In this document: positions 1-8,644 of the stretch, in pieces | How positions within the stretch are numbered: the stretch's first letter is position 1 | Layout: each line of letters opens with the position of its first letter | From: Jutongia hominis | Lineage (GTDB): Bacteria; Bacillota; Clostridia; Lachnospirales; Lachnospiraceae | Reading direction: 5' to 3' | DNA: 64,000 nt | Assembly (NCBI RefSeq): GCF_014384965.1 | Contig: NZ_JACRSW010000009.1 | Coordinates: forward strand, 62,001-126,000 | Translations under genes and position numbers: made by a program | Notes under the pieces: generated by a model | Seen by the model: the letters and a program-made list of their open reading frames with translations, nothing else | What the model was told of the DNA's origin: nothing | Database searches by the model: none

Positions 1-8
1 AGGATTTT

Positions 9-455
9 ATGGATGTTATTTTATTAGAAGATGTAAAGTCACTTGGTAAAAAAGGTGAGATTGTAAGTGTGAACGACGGATATGCACGTAATTGTATTTT
101 GAAAAAAAAGCTTGGTGTGGAAGCTACGGCAAAGAATAAAAATGAATTGAAGCTGCAACAGAAACATGAAGAAAAAGTTGCTTTAGAGAAGTTAGAAGAT
201 GCGAAAGCATTTGCGGAAGAATTAAAAGAAAAATCCATTACCGTATCGATCAAAACCGGTTCCGGCGGAAGAAGCTTTGGCTCTGTGTCAACGAAAGAGC
301 TTGCAGCCGCAGCAAAAGCACAACTGGGTTATGATCTGGATAAAAAGAAAATGGTACTGGATGTGCCGATCAAAAGTCCGGGTATTTTTACCATGCCGAT
401 CAAACTGCATCCGCAGGTAACCGGAGAGTTAAAAGTAATCGTAAAAGAAGCGTAG
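9..455 (+). CDS. rplI: 50S ribosomal protein L9
   Basis: Structural protein of the large ribosomal subunit that binds 23S rRNA. The 148-residue length matches the family. The N-terminal globular domain carries the L9 signature region ([16 protein letters not shown], about residues 13-28), followed by a Lys/Glu-rich connecting helix (about 45-75) and a C-terminal domain. An AGGA Shine-Dalgarno sits right at the window edge before the ATG. dnaB follows after 19 bp, the common Firmicute rplI-dnaB order, so the two are probably cotranscribed with genes left of the window. Identification is secure. Confidence 0.97.
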   Translation: MDVILLEDVKSLGKKGEIVSVNDGYARNCILKKKLGVEATAKNKNELKLQQKHEEKVALEKLEDAKAFAEELKEKSITVSIKTGSGGRSFGSVSTKELAAAAKAQLGYDLDKKKMVLDVPIKSPGIFTMPIKLHPQVTGELKVIVKEA

Positions 456-474
456 TTTTAAAGGATAGAAAAGA

Positions 475-1818
475 ATGGACGAAGCATTAATAAAAAAGAT
501 TCCGCCGCATAGTGTAGAAGCAGAACGTGCTGTCATTGGTTCTATGATGATGGATAAGGATGCAATTTTAGTAAGTTCCGAAATCCTTAGTGCCGAGGAC
601 TTTTATCAGGGACAGTACGGAGAGCTTTTTACGGCTTTGGTGGAGCTATATCGAAGTGGAGTTGCTACCGATCTGGTCACGTTACAGAACAAATTGCGTG
701 AAATGGATACGGTACCGGAGTTATCAAGTACAGAGTTTCTTGCAAACCTGACATTAAGCGTACCGACTTCTGCAAATATTAAGCATTATGCGGATATTGT
801 GCATGAAAAGGCTGTGCTTCGACGGTTGATCCAGACAACAGAAAAAGTTTCCAATACCTGCTATCTGGATAATGAACCATTAGAGGATATTCTTGACAGA
901 ACAGAAAAAGAAGTTTTTGATGTTTTGCAACAAAGAAGTGCAAGTGAATTTGAACCGATCAGTCAGGTCGTTTTAAAAACATTGGATGAAATCTCGCAGG
1001 CAGCAAAGCAGGATGGTCATATCACAGGACTGGAAACCGGATTTTATGAATTGGATTATAAGACAGCAGGTTTACAAAAGTCAGATCTGATCCTGATCGC
1101 AGCACGTCCGGCAATGGGTAAGACCGCATTTGTATTAAACTTAGTCGAATACATTTCAATGCACAGTAACAGTACGATTGCAATGTTTAGTCTCGAAATG
1201 AGCAAACAGCAGCTTGTCAAACGTATTTTGTCCATGAATTCGCGTGTCGATTCACAAAAGATCCGTACCGGTGATCTCGAAGATGAAGACTGGTCAAGAC
1301 TTGTAGAAAGTGTACGTCGTGTCGGTAACACAAATCTGGTCATTGACGATACTTCGGGAATTACGGCATCAGAGCTTCGTTCGAAATGCCGTAAGCTAAA
1401 GCTGACACAGGGACTGGATCTGGTCATCATTGACTATTTGCAATTAATGACAGGTTCGGGCAAACGAAAAGGTGACAGCAGACAGCAGGAAATTTCAGAT
1501 ATCTCACGTTCGTTAAAGGTTATGGCAAGAGAGTTAAATGTACCGGTCATTGCATTATCGCAGTTATCGCGAGCCGTAGAACAAAGACCGGATAAAAGAC
1601 CAATGCTTTCCGATCTGCGTGAATCGGGTGCGATCGAGCAGGATGCCGATATGGTTATGTTTTTGTATCGTGATGATTATTACAATCCTGATTCACAGGA
1701 ACCGGGTGTGGCAGAAGTGATCATTGCAAAGCAGAGAAGTGGTCCGACCGGCAAGATTAAGTTAGCATGGCTGTCAAACTTAACAAAGTTTGGAAACTTA
1801 GAACAGGAAAGACAATAA
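475..1818 (+). CDS. dnaB: Replicative DNA helicase DnaB
   Basis: Hexameric 5'-3' helicase of the replication fork. Of its 447 residues, about 1-105 form the N-terminal DnaB domain (start PPHSVEAERAVIGSMM) and about 180-445 the RecA-like ATPase core. Walker A is ARPAMGKT (210-217), Walker B lies in the LVIIDYLQLM segment, and the LSQLSRAVEQR and SDLRESGAIEQDAD motifs are present. There is no intein. It is preceded by AGGATAG and follows rplI by 19 bp. The C-terminus (LEQERQ) is ordinary. The 127 bp to pgi show no obvious terminator. Confidence 0.97.
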   Translation: MDEALIKKIPPHSVEAERAVIGSMMMDKDAILVSSEILSAEDFYQGQYGELFTALVELYRSGVATDLVTLQNKLREMDTVPELSSTEFLANLTLSVPTSANIKHYADIVHEKAVLRRLIQTTEKVSNTCYLDNEPLEDILDRTEKEVFDVLQQRSASEFEPISQVVLKTLDEISQAAKQDGHITGLETGFYELDYKTAGLQKSDLILIAARPAMGKTAFVLNLVEYISMHSNSTIAMFSLEMSKQQLVKRILSMNSRVDSQKIRTGDLEDEDWSRLVESVRRVGNTNLVIDDTSGITASELRSKCRKLKLTQGLDLVIIDYLQLMTGSGKRKGDSRQQEISDISRSLKVMARELNVPVIALSQLSRAVEQRPDKRPMLSDLRESGAIEQDADMVMFLYRDDYYNPDSQEPGVAEVIIAKQRSGPTGKIKLAWLSNLTKFGNLEQERQ

Positions 1819-1945
1819 AATTTCTAAAAACTAACGATAATACCTTGATTTGCAAAAGGTTTTTGATTAAAATAAGTAGGGAAATTTTGTTTACAATTAT
1901 AAAAATATATATGCATGCCATTGTTTATGGCAGAATGGAGGAATT

Positions 1946-3295
1946 ATGGCTAGTCAGGTAAGATTTGATTATTCATTGGCAAGCAATGTGATCTCAGAAG
2001 ACGAAATCAAGTCAATGGAAAAGATCACAAATGATGCAAAAGATGTATTATTAAGTAAAAGCGGAGCCGGAAGTGATTTCCTTGGATGGATCGACCTTCC
2101 TGTAGATTATGACAAAGATGAGTTTGCTCGTATTCAGAAAGCAGCTCAGAAGATCCAGTCTGATTCAGAGGTACTGTTAGTGATTGGTATCGGTGGTTCA
2201 TACTTAGGTGCAAGAGCAGCGATCGAATTTTTAAGACATGGATTTTATAACAGTGTATCAAAAGAGATCCGCAAAACTCCAGAGATCTACTATTGTGGAA
2301 ACAGCCTGAGCGGAACATACTTAAAGCAGTTGATCGAAGTAGTCGGAGACAGAGATTTCTCGGTTAATATTATCAGTAAATCAGGTACTACAACAGAGCC
2401 TGCTGTTGCTTTCCGTATCTTTAAAGAGATGTTAGAGAACAAATATGGCAAAGAAGAAGCAGCAAAGAGAATCTATGCAACTACAGATAAAGCCAAGGGA
2501 GCATTAAAGAACCTTGCTACAGAAGAAGGTTATGAGACTTTCGTTGTGCCGGATGATGTCGGAGGACGTTTCTCTGTACTGACAGCAGTAGGTCTCCTTC
2601 CAATCGCTGTAAGTGGTGCTGATATCACAAAGCTGATGGAAGGTGCCGCAGACATGAGACAGACATGCCTGAACAAAGACTTTGCAGAAAATGATTCATT
2701 AAAATATGCAGCAATCCGTAACATTCTTCTTCGTAAAGGTAAGAGTGTAGAGATCTTATGTAACTATGAGCCATCTCTTCATTATGTATCAGAATGGTGG
2801 AAGCAGCTCTTTGGTGAGAGCGAAGGTAAAGATCAGAAAGGTCTTTTCCCTGCATCTGTTGATCTGACAACAGATTTACATTCTATGGGACAGTTCATTC
2901 AGGACGGAAGCCGTATCATGTTTGAGACTGTTATGGAATTAGAAAATCCTTCACTGGATGTAACGATCAATGAAGAACCGGTTGACTTAGACGGACTGAA
3001 CTATCTTTCAGGTAAGACACTTGACTTTATCAACAAGAGTGCCATGAAAGGTACACAGCTTGCTCATACAGACGGTAATGTACCAAACTTATCTGTAAAG
3101 CTTCCTAAGCAGGATGAGTTCTCACTTGGCCAGTTATTCTACTTCTTTGAGTTTGCCTGCGGTGTCAGCGGTTATATTCTTGGAGTAAATCCATTCAACC
3201 AGCCTGGTGTTGAAAGCTACAAAGCAAATATGTTTGCACTTCTTGGAAAGCCGGGTTATGAGGCACAGAGAGAAGAATTAATGAAGAGACTGTAG
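1946..3295 (+). CDS. pgi: Glucose-6-phosphate isomerase
   Basis: Interconverts glucose-6-phosphate and fructose-6-phosphate in glycolysis and gluconeogenesis. At 449 residues it is the short bacterial (Bacillus/Clostridium) form. Both family signatures are visible: [19 protein letters not shown] in the middle and [12 protein letters not shown] near the C-terminus. The sugar-phosphate binding stretch [10 protein letters not shown] and the HTDGNVPN segment are also present. AGGAGG-like TGGAGGAATT precedes the ATG. It stands alone and ends in a strong terminator. Confidence 0.97.
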   Translation: MASQVRFDYSLASNVISEDEIKSMEKITNDAKDVLLSKSGAGSDFLGWIDLPVDYDKDEFARIQKAAQKIQSDSEVLLVIGIGGSYLGARAAIEFLRHGFYNSVSKEIRKTPEIYYCGNSLSGTYLKQLIEVVGDRDFSVNIISKSGTTTEPAVAFRIFKEMLENKYGKEEAAKRIYATTDKAKGALKNLATEEGYETFVVPDDVGGRFSVLTAVGLLPIAVSGADITKLMEGAADMRQTCLNKDFAENDSLKYAAIRNILLRKGKSVEILCNYEPSLHYVSEWWKQLFGESEGKDQKGLFPASVDLTTDLHSMGQFIQDGSRIMFETVMELENPSLDVTINEEPVDLDGLNYLSGKTLDFINKSAMKGTQLAHTDGNVPNLSVKLPKQDEFSLGQLFYFFEFACGVSGYILGVNPFNQPGVESYKANMFALLGKPGYEAQREELMKRL

Positions 3296-3328
3296 AATAT
3301 AAAAATAAAGTGTTTCTATAAGAAATAT

Positions 3329-3362
3329 GGGAATACAGCGTTTGTCTGTATTCCCTCTTTTC
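3329..3362 (+). terminator. Intrinsic terminator after pgi
   Basis: Perfect 10-bp stem GGGAATACAG / CTGTATTCCC (3329-3338 with 3346-3355) with a 7-nt loop, followed by TCTTTTT. It lies 34 bp after the pgi stop. Confidence 0.93.
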
Positions 3363-3414
3363 AGTCAAATGGGGAAATTTTATAGAAGTAATGGATAGAC
3401 AGGGAGGAATTACA

Positions 3415-4101
3415 ATGTATAAAAAAGCTGTTACATTCAGTTATGATGATGGCATTGAACAGGACAGACGTCTGGTCGATATTTTCAACAGCTATGGTAT
3501 GAAATGCACTTTCAACTTAAATACAGGCATTCAAAGCGAAGAGAGTCGCTTTGAGATTGATGGTGTTAAGATTCATCGCATGAATCAGGAAGATATAGGT
3601 GATCTTTATAAGGGACATGAGATTGCAGTACATGGTTTAACACATACCGGTCCGACAGGACTTTTGCTTGAAGAGTTGGAGCAGGAATTTTATCAGGATG
3701 CAAAGAACATTGAACGTATCTATGGTAAATATCCGGTAGGAATGGCATACGCATACGGAGATTGTGATGAACGGGTAGCAAAATATCTTCAAAGCATCGG
3801 AATCCAATACGGACGAACCGTTGGCTCTACACACGGATTTGATCTGCCAAAAGAACCGATGCTGTTAGAAGCGACTTGCCATCATAATGATGAGCAGCTT
3901 TTTGCACTGGCAAAGCAGTTCTTAGACGCAGAACCGGATGATGGAAAGCCGATGCTTTTTTATATCTGGGGACACAGCTATGAGTTTGATGTCAACCGGA
4001 ACTGGGACCGTATCGAAAGACTGTGTGAGATGCTTGCCGGACACGATGACATCTTCTGTGGCACAAACGCAGAATGTCTTTTAGACAATCCATTCGCATA
4101 A
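3415..4101 (+). CDS. Polysaccharide deacetylase (NodB) family protein
   Basis: Probable metal-dependent carbohydrate deacetylase of 228 residues. Motif 1 is SYDDG (usual T/SFDDG, with the metal-binding Asp) near residue 10. Motif 2 HGLTH (H-x3-H) lies about 60 residues later, with a WGHSYEFD segment further on. There is no signal peptide, so it acts in the cytoplasm or is exported some other way; the substrate is not deducible. The start at 3415 is chosen because GGGAGG lies 5-10 nt upstream; the in-frame ATG at 3391 has no such site. The last codons and the stop lie inside the left arm of the large palindrome (4091-4672), so that element touches the gene's 3' end. Confidence 0.85.
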   Translation: MYKKAVTFSYDDGIEQDRRLVDIFNSYGMKCTFNLNTGIQSEESRFEIDGVKIHRMNQEDIGDLYKGHEIAVHGLTHTGPTGLLLEELEQEFYQDAKNIERIYGKYPVGMAYAYGDCDERVAKYLQSIGIQYGRTVGSTHGFDLPKEPMLLEATCHHNDEQLFALAKQFLDAEPDDGKPMLFYIWGHSYEFDVNRNWDRIERLCEMLAGHDDIFCGTNAECLLDNPFA

Positions 4102-4672
4102 CCAAAGTCTTGTATTGATCAGGATAATGCGTCAGAACGATTGTTTTGATTTGAATTTTTAGTTTCTGACTTTTGGAATGACACAACGTCTGGTCAGAAT
4201 ATCCGGGATTTTTATTTCTTTTCCTTTTTGAATGACACGACGCTTGGTTAGGATATCTGATTTTTAATGTTTTTTGCTAGGTGGGCGCGGGTCATAACTA
4301 TAGGGGCGACTCAGCCTGGATAACATTGCTTAGGGGGCACGCTCCCGCTACGCCAAGCCACGTAGTGCACACATAGTCTGCTAAAGAACAGCAGACAAGT
4401 GGCGACGGTCTTGGAGTGCCCCTGCAGCAATGTTTCTCAGGACTGGCCTTGCCCCTATATCAGATGAGAGCGCCCACAATAAGAGCAAAAAACAAAAAAT
4501 CTTAGATATCCTTACCCAAGCGATATAGTGCTCAAAAAGAAAAAGAAATAAATAATCGGATATTCTGGTCAAATGAGACAGCGTTCCAAAAGTCAGAAAC
4601 TTAAAAATTGGAAACAATACTACGCTTGAACTGACGCAGCATGAGTTATTATGATCTTGGGTTATGCGAATG
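4091..4672. repeat. ~582-bp imperfect palindrome (giant foldback hairpin)
   Basis: The whole gap between the deacetylase and the NSS transporter folds on itself. The outermost 13 bp match (CATTCGCATAACC at 4091; its complement GGTTATGCGAATG ends at 4672). Inside come further matched blocks in the same order on both arms: TGCGTCAG, TTTCTGACTTTTGGAA, AGAATATCCG, TTTATTTCTTTT, AGGATATCT, GTGGGCGC, ATAGGGGC, AACATTGCT and GGGGCAC. The apical stem is GTCTGCT / AGCAGAC (4376-4382 with 4390-4396) with a 7-nt loop. The left arm also holds a ~54-bp direct repeat (GAATGACAC at 4176 and 4230). The tip is GC-rich and the base AT-rich. No ORF fits; it is either a foldback mobile element or a large structured RNA. 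Confidence 0.88.
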
Positions 4673-4705
4673 TGTGAAATATATTTTTTAGAAATGAGGA
4701 GAGAT

Positions 4706-6178
4706 ATGGCTAGAGAAAAGTTTGGCTCCCGTCTGGGATTCATTTTAGTGTCTGCAGGATGTGCTGTCGGCTTGGGAAACGTATGGAAGTTTCCATACAT
4801 ATGTGGAGAATATGGTGGAGCGGCATTTATTGTGATCTATCTGTTTTTCTTAGTTGCATTAGGACTTCCGATCATGATCAGTGAGTTTGCTGTCGGACGT
4901 GCCAGCAGACGTGGTGTTGCGAAAGCATATGATGTCTTAGAACCGGAAGGAATGAAATGGCATCGTTTTAAGTGGTCGGGTATTGCAGGCAGTTATATTC
5001 TGATGATGTTTTACACAATGGTAGGCGGCTGGATGATCTACTATGCTTACCGTCTTGCCACAGGAAAGTTAAATGGCTTAAACAGTGATGGTGTCAAGAA
5101 TGCATTTTCACAAATGCTTGGAAGTGCAGGAACGATGACATTATGGATGCTTATTGCGATTCTTTTTTCCTTTGGTGTTTGCATCTTAGGCTTGCAAAAC
5201 GGTATTGAGAAGATCACAAAAGTGATGATGGCTGTTCTGATCGTATTGATGGTTGTATTAGCCATTCATTCTGTGTTACTCCCGGATGCATCGGAAGGAC
5301 TTCGCTTCTATCAGATCCCGAATTTTAAAGATATGGCGAAAAAGGGTATCGGTACCGTTGTCTTTGCCGCTATGACACATGCGTTCTTTACATTAAGTGT
5401 TGGTATCGGCGCAATGGAAATATTTGGAAGTTATATGAAGAAGGACAGAAGTCTGACCGGAGAAGCAACGAGTATTATGCTTTTAGATACCTTTGTTGCA
5501 TTGATGGCAGGAATTATCATTATTCCGGCATGTTTTGCGTATGGAGTGAAACCCGATGCAGGTCCATCGCTTCTGTTTATTACATTGCCAAATCTTTTTA
5601 ATCATATGCCGGGTGGCAGGATCTGGGGAACGGCATTCTTTATCTTTATGTCATTTGCGGCACTTTCAACGATCATTGCCGTCTTTGAAAATATTTTGTC
5701 TTTTTATATGGATATGTTTGGATGGAGCAGAAAGAAAGCGGTTGCAGTCAATGTGATCCTTGTCAGCATGTTGTCCTTGCCTGCAGTGCTTGGTTACAAT
5801 CTGTTATCGGGCTTCCAGCCAATGGGCAGTGGAAGTACGATCATGGATCTTGAGGATTTCTTAGTTTCTTATAACCTGCTTCCGTTAGGCAGCATGGTCT
5901 TTGTCCTTTTCTGTGCACGCAAAAACGGATGGGGATATGAAAACTTCTTAGCAGAGGTCAACGAAGGAGCCGGAAAGAAGTTCCCGAAGTGGCTTGGAAA
6001 ATATATGAATTATGTACTGCCATTGATCATTGCCGTTGTATATCTGAAAGGATATTATGATACATTTGCCCCAATGGGAGTAAAAACACTTGTATGCTGG
6101 ATGGCAGTTGCAGTTATTCTGCTTGCAATCATCTTTGTAACGTCTATGAAAAAACCGGTGAAGGCTAAGAATGCATAA
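4706..6178 (+). CDS. Neurotransmitter:sodium symporter (NSS) family transporter
   Basis: Sodium-coupled uptake carrier of the LeuT/MhsT family, probably for amino acids. It has 490 residues and 11-12 hydrophobic segments. The TM1 signature GLGNVWKFPYICGEYGG (about residues 23-39) forms the substrate and Na+ site, preceded by SRLGFILVSAGCAV. The start at 4706 has GAGGAGAGAT just upstream; upstream in-frame ATGs lie inside the end of the palindrome and lack an SD. It is probably transcribed from a promoter in or beside the palindrome's right arm, and ends at the 6255-6323 terminator. Substrate is unassigned. Confidence 0.92.
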   Translation: MAREKFGSRLGFILVSAGCAVGLGNVWKFPYICGEYGGAAFIVIYLFFLVALGLPIMISEFAVGRASRRGVAKAYDVLEPEGMKWHRFKWSGIAGSYILMMFYTMVGGWMIYYAYRLATGKLNGLNSDGVKNAFSQMLGSAGTMTLWMLIAILFSFGVCILGLQNGIEKITKVMMAVLIVLMVVLAIHSVLLPDASEGLRFYQIPNFKDMAKKGIGTVVFAAMTHAFFTLSVGIGAMEIFGSYMKKDRSLTGEATSIMLLDTFVALMAGIIIIPACFAYGVKPDAGPSLLFITLPNLFNHMPGGRIWGTAFFIFMSFAALSTIIAVFENILSFYMDMFGWSRKKAVAVNVILVSMLSLPAVLGYNLLSGFQPMGSGSTIMDLEDFLVSYNLLPLGSMVFVLFCARKNGWGYENFLAEVNEGAGKKFPKWLGKYMNYVLPLIIAVVYLKGYYDTFAPMGVKTLVCWMAVAVILLAIIFVTSMKKPVKAKNA

Positions 6179-6254
6179 GAAGCTTTCTGTCATGAAAATG
6201 ATTTTTGACAGAGTGATCCTTATTAGCAGTAGTTAAATGATAGAGTAATTTATC

Positions 6255-6323
6255 AAATCTGTTCTGAAATTTCAGAAAACAAAAAGTACGCACTTTTGCG
6301 GAGAATTTCAGAACAGATTTTTT
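6255..6323 (+). terminator. Terminator after NSS transporter
   Basis: 16-bp perfect inverted repeat AATCTGTTCTGAAATT (6256-6271) / AATTTCAGAACAGATT (6304-6319) followed by a T-run. The 32-nt loop holds one copy of the ~30-bp motif repeated upstream of the sigma gene (see 6487-6543). Repeat A begins immediately after the T-run. Confidence 0.88.
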
Positions 6324-6324
6324 A

Positions 6325-6417
6325 TGGAATAGGAAAATGCTCGTATAGTAGAGGTACATCAACAAGAATTGCTTTAGCAATTCTTGGAGTGCAAAGCGCT
6401 GGCTTTGCACTTTTTTA
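6325..6417 (+). repeat. Repeat A copy 1 (short form)
   Basis: A 93-bp unit starting TGGAATAGGAAAATGCTCG. It holds a first hairpin CAAGAATTGC-TTTA-GCAATTCTTG and a second, terminator-like hairpin GTGCAAAGC-GCTG-GCTTTGCAC followed by TTTTTT. It starts one base after the T-run of the NSS terminator. Related copies are at 13679, 22960, 23077, 23169 (partial), 38345 and 51159 (partial). Confidence 0.9.
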
Positions 6418-6486
6418 GAATAAAAGAAAAATCATGCGTGGATATAGCAGCATCATATAGAAAAACTGGTGTTTTTACGTTTTTGC

Positions 6487-6543
6487 AAACAAAAAATACG
6501 CATTTTTGCGGAGAAAACAAAAAGTACGCATTTTCGTGGAGAA
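6487..6543 (+). repeat. Two ~30-bp direct repeats before the sigma gene
   Basis: Tandem copies of AAACAAAAARTACGCATTTT followed by YGYGGAGAA lie at 6487-6515 and 6514-6543. A third copy is at 6276-6305, inside the loop of the NSS terminator. Each can form a small CGCA..TGCG stem. The position 75-130 bp before the ECF sigma start suggests an operator or leader role, which is only inference. The rest of the 6179-6618 gap holds the NSS terminator and repeat A. Confidence 0.6.
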
Positions 6544-6618
6544 TTTTCCAAATAAAAATGGATATTTCTGTTTGGAAGATCGTATATCATATGACAGGAA
6601 AAGAAAGGGGGAAAAACG

Positions 6619-7110
6619 GTGCGGGAATGGACAAAAGAGACATTTCATAGTGCGTACGAAACCTACAGTACAATGGTTTACCGGCTTTGTATGCTTTACC
6701 TGAAAAATGAATCGGATGCAAAGGATGCATTGCAGGATATTTTCTTGAAAATATGGGAAAAGAAGCCGGTTTTTCAAAATGAAATGCATTGCCGGGCATG
6801 GCTGATCCAGACGACAAAGCATCACTGCCTGGATCTGTTAAAAAGCAGCTGGTTTAAGAAAAGAGTGGCATATGAACCGGATGACAGGGGGGGAAAGGAA
6901 AAGACGCAGGAGGATCGGCTATTAGAAAAGATACAAATGCTTCCTGCCAAAGACCGGGAGGTTTTATACCTGTATTATTATGAAGAATACAGTATTAAAG
7001 AGATCAGTCAGATCATCCGTCGGAAAGAAAGTACCATACAATCCCGTCTGGCAGCTGCAAGAAGGCGTTTAAAAGGAATATTAGACCGTGGAGAGGGGGC
7101 AGAACGATGA
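6619..7110 (+). CDS. ECF-type RNA polymerase sigma factor
   Basis: Sigma-70 family factor of 163 residues with region 2 (about 10-75, YRLCMLYLKNESDAKDALQD) and region 4 (about 105-155, with KDREVLYLYYYEEYSIKEIS). It presumably directs a small stress or envelope regulon. GTG start at 6619 with AAGGGGGAAAAA upstream; no ATG fits better. Its stop overlaps the next gene's start (ATGA at 7107), so the downstream membrane protein is translationally coupled, the usual sigma/anti-sigma layout. Two 30-bp direct repeats lie just upstream. Confidence 0.93.
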   Translation: MREWTKETFHSAYETYSTMVYRLCMLYLKNESDAKDALQDIFLKIWEKKPVFQNEMHCRAWLIQTTKHHCLDLLKSSWFKKRVAYEPDDRGGKEKTQEDRLLEKIQMLPAKDREVLYLYYYEEYSIKEISQIIRRKESTIQSRLAAARRRLKGILDRGEGAER

Positions 7111-8546
7111 AGCAGGAGCGAATGAAGGATGCCATGAAGGATACATTTTCCAAGTTGGAATTATCGGAGAACGCGAAAGAAGAAGTATGGGAACAGATAG
7201 CAGAAAAGATAGAGCATTCTAATGGAAAAAAGAGTGGACGTATACAGAAAGTGCTGATAAAAACAGCAGCTGTCGTTTTGGCGGTAGTGCTGCTTTTTGC
7301 CGGGATCAATAAGCTTAGTGCAGGAAAACTGGCAGAGGCGGTTACAGGATTTTGGCGTGCAGATAAAAACAGCAGTGAAGTGTTACGGGAAACGACAGAT
7401 TATCATGTGATGCTGGATTCGGTTTATGCACCGGAGCTTTGGGAATGTACGCAAAAGCGGATTGTGTTTGCAGGAACCTTTGGTGTTGTAATTTACGACC
7501 GGACGAAAGAACAGGTAACAGGAACGATCAATCTGTCGAAAACAGATAATAATTATTTCAATGCAGATACATTGCAAACAAAATATCTTTTGGAGAAAGA
7601 CAGCCTTTGGGTCTACCATTGTAAAAATGGCAAGCCGGCCGGCAGATGCTATCAATATGATCTTTCTGCCTGTGGTTCTGCTAAGAACAGACAGATTGTT
7701 TCTTTAAAGCCGGTTACCAGTCAGAAAGCGCAAAGTGATCTGGAAACAAAAAGAAAAGAACAGCAAAAAGGAAAATATACAGATACCTGGGATCGGTTTG
7801 AGAACCGTGTCGCCGTATTTGATAAGAAATATTTCAGTAAAAAAGCTATCAAACAACAACTGCGGGATGGAACAACAACGGACACCTGTCTGGTACTGGA
7901 ATGGAATGCAAAGGATGACAGTTACCGGATTTATCTTTATACGCAGGATAGAAAAGAAAAAACATTGAAAAAAGAAAAGTTATCCATTCAGGCTTCCGGT
8001 GTCGAAAAAAAGCAGATCAAATATCCGAAATATAGCGTGGCTTCCAAAAAGAAGCTTGAAAATGCAGTGATCAATTGCTTTTACAATGACCCGGTCTTAT
8101 TTGAGGGCTGTGTGTATCAAGCTTACAAATATGCATCATCGGTAGAAACGGGGAAAGGAGATTTTGCTATTCCGGTTTATAAGATCATCAGCATAAAAAA
8201 ACACGAAAAGCAGGTGAAGCTCCTAGGAGAATTTACATGGTATTGTTTTGCGGTATCGGATCAGACGGTATATGTTTCTAATAGTGGCGGTGGCGTAGGT
8301 GTTATGTATATGACAAAAGAGGAACAAAGGTATCGTGTGACCAAAATGGTACATCCAAGAGATGGAGCATATTTTATAGAAGATCTTTTGAGGCTTTTTG
8401 ATCGGGATAAAAAAGCAGTAGATCAGTTGTTAGCAATGAATTCACAGGATGTGCTGCAAAAGGAATTAAAAGAATACGTCAGAAAAAATAATCTTGCGAT
8501 CAATTCATACAAAGCATTTGGATGGGATCCGGTGAAATTACGATAA
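7107..8546 (+). CDS. Putative membrane anti-sigma factor
   Basis: A 479-residue protein with a cytoplasmic charged N-terminus (about 1-47, helical, with LSENAKEEVWEQIAEKIE), one transmembrane segment (about 49-67) and a long extracytoplasmic part of about 400 residues rich in Lys, Tyr and beta-type sequence. I recognise no named sensor domain. The topology and the 4-bp ATGA overlap with the sigma gene point to an anti-sigma factor that binds the sigma factor inside and senses a signal outside. That role is inferred from context, since no zinc-binding ZAS motif (H-x3-C-x2-C) is present. Confidence 0.7.
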   Translation: MKQERMKDAMKDTFSKLELSENAKEEVWEQIAEKIEHSNGKKSGRIQKVLIKTAAVVLAVVLLFAGINKLSAGKLAEAVTGFWRADKNSSEVLRETTDYHVMLDSVYAPELWECTQKRIVFAGTFGVVIYDRTKEQVTGTINLSKTDNNYFNADTLQTKYLLEKDSLWVYHCKNGKPAGRCYQYDLSACGSAKNRQIVSLKPVTSQKAQSDLETKRKEQQKGKYTDTWDRFENRVAVFDKKYFSKKAIKQQLRDGTTTDTCLVLEWNAKDDSYRIYLYTQDRKEKTLKKEKLSIQASGVEKKQIKYPKYSVASKKKLENAVINCFYNDPVLFEGCVYQAYKYASSVETGKGDFAIPVYKIISIKKHEKQVKLLGEFTWYCFAVSDQTVYVSNSGGGVGVMYMTKEEQRYRVTKMVHPRDGAYFIEDLLRLFDRDKKAVDQLLAMNSQDVLQKELKEYVRKNNLAINSYKAFGWDPVKLR

Positions 8547-8581
8547 TAGCAAATAATATATAGCACGGATACATCATAGAA

Positions 8582-8626
8582 GAAATGGCAACGTTTTATG
8601 ATTTAAAACGCTGCCATTTCTTGTTG
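8582..8626. terminator. Bidirectional terminator between sigma operon and pyrG
   Basis: Stem GAAATGGCAACGTTTTA / TTAAAACGCTGCCATTTC with a short loop. T-rich flanks on the plus strand and A-rich sequence before it allow termination of both convergent units. Confidence 0.82.
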
Positions 8627-8644
8627 TATAAATTGTTTTGTATA

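Noticed and set aside
1767..1961. ORF bridging dnaB and pgi
   Set aside because: Starts inside dnaB in another frame, has no RBS and overlaps the pgi start; no motif.
4281..4480. tRNA or known large ncRNA (ROOL, GOLLD, OLE) in the palindrome centre
   Set aside because: No cloverleaf or known conserved motifs; the fold is a single long hairpin rather than the multi-stem layout of those RNAs.
4381..4800. Minus-strand ORF of 139 codons across the palindrome and NSS start
   Set aside because: It overlaps the well-supported NSS gene, has no RBS and no recognisable motif.
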